Source: DATMGU01 sp035555315
GTDB lineage: Bacteria; Pseudomonadota; Alphaproteobacteria; ATCC43930; CGMCC-115725
Assembly (NCBI GenBank): GCA_035555315.1
Contig: DATMGU010000123.1
Coordinates: 1-13,610 of the forward strand
Direction: 5' to 3'
DNA length: 13,610 bases
Shown here: positions 1-6,570 of the stretch, piece by piece
Layout: every line of letters starts with the position of its first letter
Numbering within the stretch: position 1 is the stretch's first letter
Program-made: the position numbers and the translations under genes
Notes under the pieces: generated by a model
Seen by the model: the letters and a program-made list of their open reading frames with translations, nothing else
Database searches by the model: none
Told to the model about the DNA's origin: nothing

Positions 1-158
1 ATCTCGGCGGCTATGCCGGCCCCGTCATCGTCGGATGGATCAAGGACAGTACCAATGGCTTCGTCGCACCGCTCTACTTCCTGGCGGCATCGGCCGTGCT
101 GGCCGCCGTCATCGGCGTCCTGGCACCTGGTATCGCCGGCGTGCGTAAGGCTGCTTAA
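1..158 (+). CDS. MFS transporter, C-terminal fragment (cut by window start)
   Basis: The reading frame is open from base 3 to a TAA at 156-158, giving the last 52 codons of a longer gene. The fragment reads as the end of a major facilitator: a Gly-rich helix start (GGYAGPVIVGWIKD), a short loop (STNGFVAPLYF), a final hydrophobic helix rich in Ala, Val and Leu, and a short basic tail (GVRKAA). The motif around GP-x-x-x-G-x-x-K-D resembles helix 11 of anion:cation symporter (ACS) family MFS proteins, which take up organic anions such as sugar acids. That subfamily call is inference from about 50 residues, so the substrate cannot be stated. A perfect 12-bp hairpin begins 6 bp after the stop codon. 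Confidence 0.75.
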   Translation, partial: LGGYAGPVIVGWIKDSTNGFVAPLYFLAASAVLAAVIGVLAPGIAGVRKAA

Positions 159-164
159 TACGCC

Positions 165-191
165 ATCTCGATGAGTACCACTCATCGAGAT
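165..191 (+). terminator. Perfect 12-bp hairpin just after the MFS stop
   Basis: The arms ATCTCGATGAGT (165-176) and ACTCATCGAGAT (180-191) are perfectly complementary around a 3-nt ACC loop, 6 bp after the MFS stop. No T-run follows (CGTATCGC), so it is not a textbook intrinsic terminator. It could equally protect the mRNA 3' end. Its position right behind the stop supports a 3'-end role for the plus-strand gene. Confidence 0.5.
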
Positions 192-273
192 CGTATCGCG
201 AGCGACGGCGAGCGCGCACCGCATGGTGCGAAAGCCAAGGCGGACGGATGTCCGCCGCCCGGCGATTGAGGCT

Positions 274-308
274 CTCCCTGAGGCGAACCAGCGGTTCGAC
301 TCAGGGAG
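274..308 (-). terminator. Long two-part hairpin, likely terminator of the 323-736 transcript
   Basis: The outer arms CTCCCTGAG (274-282) and CTCAGGGAG (300-308) pair perfectly. After one G/A mismatch, the inner arms CGAACC (284-289) and GGTTCG (293-298) pair around an AGC loop. It lies 14 bp beyond the stop of the minus-strand gene. No clear T-run follows on either strand, so it may act as a bidirectional stop or a 3'-end stabiliser. Confidence 0.55.
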
Positions 309-322
309 GTTTGGTATAAGGC

Positions 323-736
323 TCAGGCCTTTCCGTTGGCGGCGTCCATGATCGCGAGCAGATCGGCCAGGGACTGCTTGCAAGCGGCGGCGTCCGGGGT
401 GCTGGCGCGTAGCGCCGACAGCGCGCGATCGATGGCCTTGTCGATGGTGTGCCACTCCGCGGGGGAGCGCGGCTTCAGCGAAGGCTCCGTATCGTCCCAG
501 GACGTCTCGAGGTCCTTGATCCGGGTCTTCGCGCCGCCGAGGTCGCCTTTGTCGACCAAGGACGCGGTATCGACAACGATGGCCCGATAGGACGAGAGGT
601 CGCCGATCTTCGAAGCGGCCGCCGCCTCGGCCGATGCGATGATCCGGTTCGACGGCACGAGCGTCCCGGCGCCGAATGACGCGATCCCGATCACGGGGAG
701 CAGGAACATGATCCGGGCGAGCTTAGACTTGTTCAT
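323..736 (-). CDS. Small exported or membrane-anchored helical protein, unknown function
   Basis: The predicted protein has 137 residues. A basic N-terminus (MNKSKLAR) and one hydrophobic segment at about residues 9-26 indicate a signal peptide or membrane anchor. The remaining ~100 residues are charged and look all-helical, with motifs such as SYRAIVVDTASLVDKGD (49-65), GAKTRIKDLETSWDD (68-82), PAEWHTIDKAIDRAL (92-106) and a single Cys (119) in the mature part. The body therefore probably sits on the outer face of the inner membrane or in the periplasm. The start is supported by AAGGAG about 8 nt upstream of the ATG. It lies 55 bp downstream of the COG4705-type membrane protein gene on the same strand, and I recall similar small proteins beside such genes in other Proteobacteria, so the two may work together. 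No enzymatic motif is visible. Confidence 0.75.
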   Translation of the reverse strand: MNKSKLARIMFLLPVIGIASFGAGTLVPSNRIIASAEAAAASKIGDLSSYRAIVVDTASLVDKGDLGGAKTRIKDLETSWDDTEPSLKPRSPAEWHTIDKAIDRALSALRASTPDAAACKQSLADLLAIMDAANGKA

Positions 737-791
737 CGTATGGCTCCTTGTTGGTTGATCCGCCGCGACAGCGACCCCTCGTCGAGCCGGC

Positions 792-1583
792 TCATGCCTT
801 CTCCGCCGCCTTTGGCGGGATCCCCGGCCGGTTCGCGCCGATGCTCAGGAACGTGACCAGGGCCGTGATGACGACGAGGAAGAGGATGCTCGTCTGAACG
901 GTGCCTATCCCCAATCCGCCGTTGGGCCGAGATTGGGATAGCAAGTCTCCGAGCGAGGCGCCCAGCGGCCGTGTCAGGATATAGGCCAGCCAGAAGGTAA
1001 GGACCGCGTTGGCGCCGAAATAATAGGCGCCGGCGATGACCGCGATCAGCCCGCCGAAAACCCAGACGCCGACGTCGAAGCCAAGGCTGAGCGCTTCCGT
1101 CGCCAGGTCGCCGGCGGCCGTGCCCAGGGCGAAGGTGACCAGGATGGCCGCCCAGTAGAAGCGTTCGCGCCGCTTGGTGACGATCGTGTGGATCGAGAGC
1201 GTCCGCTCGCTCGCGTACCAAATCGCAAAGGTCGCGGCCAATATCAGGGCGAAGACCGCCGTGCTGTCATAGAGGCTGACGTCCAGCCCGTCGGTGAGGG
1301 CGTCGGTGATCTGGGTTCCGACCACGCTCACAAGGACGACGGTCAGCCAATAGATCCAAGGCACATACCGTCGTGACCGCAACTGGATAAGCAATGCCGC
1401 GATCAACAGAGCGGCCATGATGCCGCCCGTGACGGCCGCGCCGAGGCCCACATGCACCGCCAGATAATCCGCGCCGGTCTCGCCCACGGTCGTCGACATG
1501 ATCTTGATGACCCAGAACGCGAGCGTGATCTCGGGCACCTTGTTCAGCATCTCCGCGGTGTTTCGGTCCGCTGCGAACGTCAT
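792..1583 (-). CDS. COG4705-type multi-pass membrane protein with four internal repeats
   Basis: The protein has 263 residues and about eight hydrophobic segments. It matches my recollection of the uncharacterised COG4705 membrane family (opening motif FWVIKIMSTTVGETGADY, residues 23-40). It is built from four repeats, each with W, then G ten residues later and D fifteen residues later: W24/G34/D39, W79/G89/D94, W144/G154/D159 and W198/G208/D213. Each D is followed within about ten residues by a G-[LF]-[GD] turn and then a second hydrophobic helix. The acidic residues lie at helix ends or within membrane segments, which is compatible with an ion or proton site, but this is inference. The start is the ATG at 1583, preceded by a strong AAGGAGAGAG. 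The frame stays open upstream to 1916, but that stretch lacks a ribosome site and overlaps meaB. It is probably co-transcribed with the small exported protein downstream. Confidence 0.8.
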   Translation of the reverse strand: MTFAADRNTAEMLNKVPEITLAFWVIKIMSTTVGETGADYLAVHVGLGAAVTGGIMAALLIAALLIQLRSRRYVPWIYWLTVVLVSVVGTQITDALTDGLDVSLYDSTAVFALILAATFAIWYASERTLSIHTIVTKRRERFYWAAILVTFALGTAAGDLATEALSLGFDVGVWVFGGLIAVIAGAYYFGANAVLTFWLAYILTRPLGASLGDLLSQSRPNGGLGIGTVQTSILFLVVITALVTFLSIGANRPGIPPKAAEKA

Positions 1584-1740
1584 GGCTCTCTCCTTAGAGT
1601 CAATTGGACGACCGAACTTGGCATCTGGTGACACGAGGATGGTACGCCCGGCGGTGATCAGTAAGCTCCCTCTCGTATTGGGTCTTCTCGACTTGCCGAT
1701 TGAGAAATCCCAACCTTGCACGGGCGATGCGAGTGTCGGC

Positions 1741-2766
1741 TCAGCCTTTGAGGAACCGGTCCAGCACTCGTCGGGCGGCGACCGTCGGGGACGTGCGGCC
1801 GGCGCCGATCTCCGCCTCGATGGCGGCAAGATCCGGGGCGATACGGGCATGGCGCCGGACCGCCTCCCGCAAGCCGTCGCCCAGATCGGCCCAAAAGGCG
1901 GCGAGCGCCTGGGCACGGCGTCGCGCTTGATGATCGCCGGTGGCTTCCAGCGTGGTCCGGTGCCGTTCGATCTCGGCCCAGGCGGCGGTCAACCCCTCGC
2001 CGGTGATCGCGGAGACGGCCAGCACCGGCGGCTGCCAATGGGGCGAACTCGGCCGGATCAGCCGCAGGGCGGAGCGATAATCGGCGACGGTGTGCTGGGC
2101 CGCCGCGCGCATTTCGCCATCCGCCTTGTTGACCAGGATGAGGTCGGCCAATTCGACAATGCCCTTCTTGATGCCCTGCAGCTCGTCGCCCGCCGATGGC
2201 AGCAACAGCAGGCAGAACAGGTCGACCAGATCGGCGACGGCGGTTTCCGATTGGCCGACGCCGACCGTCTCGACGATGATCGTGTCGAAGCCGGCGGCCT
2301 CGCACAGCAGGATGGCGTCGCGCGTGCGGCGGGCGACGCCGCCCAGCGTCGTGCCGGCGGGGCTCGGCCTGATGAACGCGGCGGGCGAACGGGCGAGGTC
2401 GGTCATGCGCGTCTTGTCGCCCAGGATCGAGCCGCCGCCCCGTTTCGACGACGGATCGACCGCCAGCACCGCGAGCCGCCGGCCGCTGCCGATCAGGGTC
2501 AACCCAAAGCTTTCGATGAAGGTCGATTTGCCGACGCCGGGAACGCCGGAGATGCCCAGGCGGATCGATCCGCCCGTATGCGGCAAGATCCGCTCGATCA
2601 ACGCCTCGGCGGTCAGCCGGTGGTCGGACCGGCTCGATTCGGCGAGGGTGATGCCGCGCGCCAGCGCTCGCCGATCGCCCGCCAGGATCCGCTCGGCGAG
2701 CGATGCCGTGGTATCGGGGGAAGGTTGGACGATGGGTTCGTCAGGCATGCCGCCAATATAACTCAT
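1741..2766 (-). CDS. meaB: MeaB/ArgK-type G3E-like P-loop GTPase (methylmalonyl-CoA mutase chaperone family)
   Basis: The protein has 341 residues, near the usual 320-340 for the family. Visible GTPase motifs are Walker A GVPGVGKST (74-82), the family block DPSSKRGGGSILGDKTRM (104-121), ETVGVGQSE (166-174) as the switch II region, and NKAD (213-216) for guanine recognition. Known members bind adenosylcobalamin-dependent acyl-CoA mutases and use GTP hydrolysis to gate cofactor loading and protect against inactivation. The older name ArgK, an arginine/ornithine transport kinase, is considered a misassignment. No mutase gene lies next to it here, so its partner must be encoded elsewhere. Two in-frame ATGs (2766 and 2748) are possible. 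I chose the first, with a weak AGG just upstream; the second would give 335 residues. The frame extends open to 2961, but that part overlaps the opposite-strand GlsB-type gene and has no family similarity. Confidence 0.9.
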   Translation of the reverse strand: MSYIGGMPDEPIVQPSPDTTASLAERILAGDRRALARGITLAESSRSDHRLTAEALIERILPHTGGSIRLGISGVPGVGKSTFIESFGLTLIGSGRRLAVLAVDPSSKRGGGSILGDKTRMTDLARSPAAFIRPSPAGTTLGGVARRTRDAILLCEAAGFDTIIVETVGVGQSETAVADLVDLFCLLLLPSAGDELQGIKKGIVELADLILVNKADGEMRAAAQHTVADYRSALRLIRPSSPHWQPPVLAVSAITGEGLTAAWAEIERHRTTLEATGDHQARRRAQALAAFWADLGDGLREAVRRHARIAPDLAAIEAEIGAGRTSPTVAARRVLDRFLKG

Positions 2767-2895
2767 CAGCCTGGGAGTCACGCCTATCGGTGGCGATGCG
2801 ACAATTGTTCGAGCGAGTTGTACATGATTGCCGGGAATGCCGTACCCAGGCAGAGTGACGCCAAGAATCGCTGCTCTCAGGGGGAATGCCGGTTG

Positions 2896-3150
2896 ATGTC
2901 GAATGAAAGCCTGCTCGTTTTTCTTATCGTCGGCGCTATCGCCGGCTGGATCGCTGGCCAAGTGGTGCGCGGCGGCGGTTTCGGTCTGATCGGCGACATC
3001 GTCGTCGGCGTCATCGGTGCGTTCATCGCGGGATGGCTATTTCCCCGCCTCGGCTTCAGTCTGGGCGTGGGCATCGTCAGGGCGATCGTCGATGCCGCGA
3101 TCGGTGCCATCCTTCTTCTGCTGGTCATCAGGCTCGTCCGGCGCCTATAG
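2896..3150 (+). CDS. GlsB/YeaQ/YmgE-family small membrane protein
   Basis: The protein has 84 residues and is almost entirely hydrophobic, with three predicted helices at about 5-22, 28-49 and 55-80. Glycine motifs typical of the transglycosylase-associated protein family are present: GAIAGWIAGQVVRGGGFG (13-30) and GDIVVGVIGAFIAGWLF (33-49). It ends with a basic tail (RLVRRL). Members are small inner-membrane proteins often induced by envelope or general stress. The 'transglycosylase' name is historical, and no catalytic residues are visible. The start is the ATG at 2896, with GGGGGAA about 10 nt upstream. It is transcribed divergently from meaB and convergently with the patatin gene. The frame is open far upstream (from 1498) only because it runs antisense through meaB. 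Confidence 0.85.
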   Translation: MSNESLLVFLIVGAIAGWIAGQVVRGGGFGLIGDIVVGVIGAFIAGWLFPRLGFSLGVGIVRAIVDAAIGAILLLLVIRLVRRL

Positions 3151-3154
3151 GCGC
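3141..3154. repeat. 14-bp perfect palindrome over the GlsB-type stop codon
   Basis: GCGCCTATAGGCGC reads identically on both strands and contains the TAG stop (3148-3150). It may form the first part of the transcript 3' end together with the hairpin at 3181-3201. No T-run follows. Confidence 0.4.
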
Positions 3155-3180
3155 GCCTGTTCCCAGAGGTGCGAGGTCGG

Positions 3181-3201
3181 CCTCGGCGGTTGCCGTCGAG
3201 G
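3181..3201. terminator. Hairpin between convergent genes
   Basis: The arms CCTCGGCGG (3181-3189) and CCGTCGAGG (3193-3201) pair over nine positions with one G-T wobble around a TTG loop. It lies in the 54-bp gap between the stop of the GlsB-type gene and the stop of the patatin gene, so it can serve both transcripts. No poly-T tract is present. Confidence 0.45.
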
Positions 3202-3204
3202 AGG

Positions 3205-4236
3205 TCAGAGGAAGCGTTCGCGGATATCCACGGTCGATTTATGGCCGATATGGCTGAAATTCTCGTCCAGCCAGCGTCCGGCTGACTCGCGGCCGAACTC
3301 CTTGAGGTAGGTCAGGAACCGCAGATCGGCGTTCATCTTGCTGGAGGCACCGAGATCGCTGACGACCTTCTCCGCGGTGATCATGTGGATGTGCATCTTT
3401 TTCATCTGGCTGCTGCCGGGACCGGTGAGCGCATTGTCCTCGATCAGCTTCTGCACGAAGGCGATCGCCCGCATCTCGCGCATCAGCGATGAGTTGAACG
3501 TGATCTCGTTCAGCCGGTTCAGGATCTCCGTGGTCGTCTTCGGCACGCCGTCCCGCTCGATCGGATTGATCTCGACCAGCAGCAGATCGGGTGATTTACA
3601 GCCATAGATCAGCGGGAATAGGGCGGGGTTGCCCATATAACCGCCATCCCAATACGGGTCGCCATCGATCTCGATCGCCTGGAACACCAGCGGCAGGCAG
3701 GCGGAGGCCAGCAGCGTATCGATCGAAATCTCCGGATTTTCGAAGACGCGGATCTTGCCGGTGCGCACATTGGTCGCCGAGACGAAGAGTTTGATGTGAG
3801 AGTTCTTGCGGATGGCCTCGATGTCGATCTCTTCCTCCAGAATCGTCCGGAGCGGGTCCCAGTTCAGCGGGTTGAGCTGATAGGGCGAGAACATCCGCTG
3901 GACGGCGTCGAACATCAGATAGCTGGGCGACGTGTCGAGGTTGAAATTGCCCATGAGGCGGTCGATCAAGCCGGGCTGGACCGGGCCGAAGACCGAGAAT
4001 TCGCTTAACCGCATCCAGAATTTGTCGAGGGCCGCGCGGGCGCCGGCCGCGCCGCCGACCATGTAGCCTTGAGCGAGGGCCGCCGCGTTCATGGCGCCGG
4101 CGCTCGTCCCGCTGATGCCTTCGATGATCAGCCGATCATCTTCCAGCAGCCGGTCAAGCACGCCCCAGGTGAAGGCGCCGTGGGCGCCGCCGCCTTGCAG
4201 GGCCAGGTTGATGGTCTTCTTGTGGTTGGTCGTCAT
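3205..4236 (-). CDS. Patatin-like phospholipase family protein
   Basis: The protein has 343 residues with a complete patatin catalytic set: the oxyanion-hole glycine motif GGGAHG (15-20), nucleophile elbow GTSAG with Ser45 (43-47), and catalytic Asp in YWDGGYMGN (Asp197). Patatins are Ser-Asp dyad lipid acyl hydrolases that release fatty acids from phospholipids or other acyl esters. The motifs NPLNWDPLR (122-130) and SATNVRTGKIRVF (143-155) match an alphaproteobacterial subgroup that, as I recall, is often found beside a 3-hydroxybutyrate dehydrogenase gene; no such gene is present here. No signal peptide is evident, so it is probably cytoplasmic or peripheral. The start is the ATG at 4236, with GGGAG about 10 nt upstream. 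Base composition looks less GC-rich than in the aro/atm1 genes. The true substrate is unknown. Confidence 0.9.
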   Translation of the reverse strand: MTTNHKKTINLALQGGGAHGAFTWGVLDRLLEDDRLIIEGISGTSAGAMNAAALAQGYMVGGAAGARAALDKFWMRLSEFSVFGPVQPGLIDRLMGNFNLDTSPSYLMFDAVQRMFSPYQLNPLNWDPLRTILEEEIDIEAIRKNSHIKLFVSATNVRTGKIRVFENPEISIDTLLASACLPLVFQAIEIDGDPYWDGGYMGNPALFPLIYGCKSPDLLLVEINPIERDGVPKTTTEILNRLNEITFNSSLMREMRAIAFVQKLIEDNALTGPGSSQMKKMHIHMITAEKVVSDLGASSKMNADLRFLTYLKEFGRESAGRWLDENFSHIGHKSTVDIRERFL

Positions 4237-4345
4237 CCGTATTGGCTCCCGCCCCCCGCAGGTGCTGCGGATCCGGGCGAGGCTAATATGCGGTTCCGTC
4301 GGGTGTCCATCACCACGCCGAAATTTGTCGATATCTTGTTACCCT

Positions 4346-4372
4346 AGACCGGTCGGCCGACGATTTCGGTCT
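4346..4372 (-). repeat. Inverted repeat downstream of the 63-aa ORF
   Basis: The arms AGACCG (4346-4351) and CGGTCT (4367-4372) enclose a self-complementary GTCGGCCGAC (4352-4361). It lies about 30 bp past the stop of the minus-strand 63-aa ORF and upstream of the patatin gene, so it could be a weak terminator or part of the patatin control region. The remainder of 4237-4401 shows no gene and no clear promoter. Confidence 0.3.
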
Positions 4373-4401
4373 TGTGATCCGAAGCGACGGCGACGCTCGT
4401 G

Positions 4402-4593
4402 TCAGCGGGCTTCGATCATCCGGCGGGCGGCCGCGATCATCGCGCTGAGCTCGGTCGGGGTGGCGGCTTGCGGCTGCTCGTTGGCATAGCGCGGCATCTC
4501 GTCATCCCGATGGCGCGGCCGGATCAACTGCCGCAGCAGCATCGAATTCGCGACTTCGGCTTCCGCGATGTCCTCGACGATATGTGTGCCCAT
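4402..4593 (-). CDS. Small hypothetical protein (63 aa)
   Basis: I do not recognise this short ORF. From the ATG at 4593 the product starts MGTHIVEDIAEAEVANSMLL, continues with a basic-acidic stretch (RQLIRPRHRDDEMP, residues 21-34), a Gln/Ala/Pro linker, and a final amphipathic helix (TELSAMIAAARRMIEAR). The alternating charge and lack of a membrane segment suggest a small soluble, perhaps helical-hairpin, protein. I preferred this start because GGGAGA sits about 8 nt upstream; an ATG at 4611 would add six residues but has no ribosome site. It stands alone between the patatin gene and the atm1-like gene on the same strand. It could be a spurious ORF, since GC-rich DNA leaves many frames open. 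Confidence 0.5.
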   Translation of the reverse strand: MGTHIVEDIAEAEVANSMLLRQLIRPRHRDDEMPRYANEQPQAATPTELSAMIAAARRMIEAR

Positions 4594-4678
4594 GACTGCT
4601 GTCTCCCGCATGCTGGTTCAGACAGGGGACAGGGTAAAAGGTTAATGCTGAACATTTTATGAAGTGGCTCACTAACCC

Positions 4679-6565
4679 TTAATCCGGCGCCACCTCATCC
4701 TCCGCGGGCCGGTGCTGGCGGGCCCAGAGTGCCGCGTAGGCGCCGTCGCGGCGGACCAGCGCGGCATGAGGCCCGCGCTCCACGATGCGCCCGTGATCCA
4801 GCACCAGGATCTCGTCGGCGTCGATCACCGTCGATAGCCGATGGGCGATGATCAGGGTGGTGCGCGCCGTCGACAACTCGTCGAGGCTGATCAGGATCTG
4901 CTGCTCGGTGGCGCTGTCGAGCGCCGAGGTCGCCTCGTCGAAGATCAGCAGCCTCGGCCGCTTCAGGATGACCCGCGCGATGGCGACCCGCTGCTTCTCG
5001 CCGCCGGACAGCTTCAGGCCGCGCTCCCCCACGCGGGTCTCGTAGCCGTCGGGCAGCCGCATGATGAAATCGTCGATCCGCGCCTGCCGCGCCGCCTCGC
5101 GCAGCTCGGCGTCGCTGGCCTCGGGCCGGCCATAGCGGATGTTGTAGCGGATCGTGTCGTTGAACAGCACCGTGTCCTGCGGTACCACGCCGATGGCGCG
5201 GCGCAGGCTGGCCTGTGTTACGTCCCGGAGATCCTGGCCGTCGATGGTGATGGCGCCCTCATCGACATCCCAGAATCGGAACAGCAGGCGCGCGATGGTG
5301 GATTTGCCGGCGCCGCTCGGCCCGACGATCGCGACCCGCTTGCCGGCTTCGACGGTGAAACTGAGGTCCCGCAGGATCGGCCGCCGCTGGTCATAGGCGA
5401 AGCTGACCCGGTCGAACACCACCCGCCCGAACGATGGGCTCGCAACCGTGCCGATCGGGTTGGCAAGCGGCAGGGCCGTCGGGCGATCCTCGACCTCCGG
5501 CCGGATATCCAGGAGCGCGAACATCGCTTCGAGGTCGATCAGCGATTGCTTGACGTTGCGATAGATGATGCCGAGCGCGTTGAGCGGCAGATAGAGCTGG
5601 ATCATGTAGCTGTTGACCAGCACGAAATCGCCCAAGGTCATGCGGCCGTCGACGATGCCCCGCGCCGCCAGCACCATGACCACGACCAGACCGCCGGCGA
5701 CGATCCCGCCTTGGCCGAGATTCAGCAGCGACAGGGTGCGCTGGCTTTTCACCGCGGCCGTCTCATAGGCCTGCTTCGCCTGGTCGAACCGGTCGGCCTC
5801 CAGCGCCTCGTTGGCGAAGTACTTCACGGTCTCGAAGTTCAGCAGGCTGTCGACCGCCCGCGTATTGGCCTCCGCGTCGCGCTCGTTCATGGTGCGTCGA
5901 AACTGCACGCGCCATTCGGTCACCGCGATGGTGAAGCCGACATAGGCGAGGATGGTGCCGAGCGTCGCCAGCGCCAGCGCGGCGCCGTAGAGCCGCCACA
6001 GCACCACCGCCACCAGGCCGATCTCGAACAGGGTCGGCAGGATGTTGAACAGCATGAAGCCCAGCACGCTGCCGATCGCCGCGGTGCCGCGATCGATCGC
6101 CCGGCCGAGGCCGCCGGTCTGCCGCTCCAGGTGAAACCGCAGCGACAGATCGTGCAGATGGCGGAACACCTCCAGCGAGACGGTGCGCACGGTCCGCTGG
6201 GCGACGCGCGCGAACACCGCGTCGCGCAATTCGCCGAAGGCCTGCGCGCCGACCCGGGCGAAGGCATAGCCGACGATCAGGCCGATCGGCACCGCCGCGG
6301 CATGGACGAGGTCGGTCCCCTGGGTCGCGCCCGTGCCGGGGGTCAGCGCGTCGATCGTCGCCTTGTACAGCAGCGGCACCAGGACATTGACCAGCTTGGC
6401 CGCCACCACGCAGGCGACCGCGGCGCCCAGCCGCGCATGCAGCCCGGCCTGGCCGCGCGGCAGGAGATAGGGCAGCAGCCGACGCAGCGCCCGCATGCCG
6501 TCGCGGAGCCGGGCGCTGGATTTTCCGCCGGATTCCGGTGGCGAGCGGCGGTCGACGGACCGCAT
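4679..6565 (-). CDS. Atm1/ABCB7-type ABC exporter (membrane plus ATPase half-transporter)
   Basis: The protein has 628 residues: an N-terminal six-helix exporter domain (about 40-340) and a C-terminal ATPase (about 380-615). ATPase motifs are intact: Walker A GPSGAGKST (415-423), Q-loop Gln463, signature LSGGEKQR (519-526), Walker B LLIFDEATSALD (539-550) and H-loop His575. Membrane-domain hallmarks place it in the Atm1 group: TGGLGRAIDRG (150-160), LLNFETVKYFANE (241-253) and LNLGQGG (281-287). Asn282 and Gln285 correspond to the Asn/Gln pair that contacts glutathione in bacterial and mitochondrial Atm1. Such homodimers export glutathione-linked cargo, glutathione polysulfide or metal-glutathione complexes. 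The start is the ATG at 6565, 5 bp after the MFS stop, with AGGCGAGA upstream, so translational coupling is likely. The frame stays open much further upstream through the MFS gene, but that is a shadow. Confidence 0.92.
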   Translation of the reverse strand: MRSVDRRSPPESGGKSSARLRDGMRALRRLLPYLLPRGQAGLHARLGAAVACVVAAKLVNVLVPLLYKATIDALTPGTGATQGTDLVHAAAVPIGLIVGYAFARVGAQAFGELRDAVFARVAQRTVRTVSLEVFRHLHDLSLRFHLERQTGGLGRAIDRGTAAIGSVLGFMLFNILPTLFEIGLVAVVLWRLYGAALALATLGTILAYVGFTIAVTEWRVQFRRTMNERDAEANTRAVDSLLNFETVKYFANEALEADRFDQAKQAYETAAVKSQRTLSLLNLGQGGIVAGGLVVVMVLAARGIVDGRMTLGDFVLVNSYMIQLYLPLNALGIIYRNVKQSLIDLEAMFALLDIRPEVEDRPTALPLANPIGTVASPSFGRVVFDRVSFAYDQRRPILRDLSFTVEAGKRVAIVGPSGAGKSTIARLLFRFWDVDEGAITIDGQDLRDVTQASLRRAIGVVPQDTVLFNDTIRYNIRYGRPEASDAELREAARQARIDDFIMRLPDGYETRVGERGLKLSGGEKQRVAIARVILKRPRLLIFDEATSALDSATEQQILISLDELSTARTTLIIAHRLSTVIDADEILVLDHGRIVERGPHAALVRRDGAYAALWARQHRPAEDEVAPD

Positions 6566-6570
6566 CGGCG

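Larger units (their letters stand above)
159..322. other. Convergent intergenic region with four hairpins
   Basis: No plausible gene lies here. The region separates the plus-strand MFS 3' end from the minus-strand small-protein 3' end and is filled by four separate inverted repeats: 165-191 (12-bp arms), 215-230 (CGCACC/GGTGCG, 4-nt loop), 239-256 (GGCGGAC/GTCCGCC, 4-nt loop) and 274-308 (9-bp outer stem plus 6-bp inner stem). Convergent gene ends explain one or two terminators; four in 144 bp is dense. Confidence 0.6.

Noticed and set aside
1498..3150. 550-codon plus-strand open frame ending in the GlsB-type protein
   Set aside because: Only the last 84 codons resemble a real protein. The rest is low-complexity antisense of meaB and the COG4705 gene, with no ribosome site at its start.
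4639..4678. Imperfect inverted repeat GGTTAATG / CACTAACC behind the Atm1-type gene
   Set aside because: Eight-base arms with one mismatch and a 24-nt loop are too weak to call a terminator or operator.
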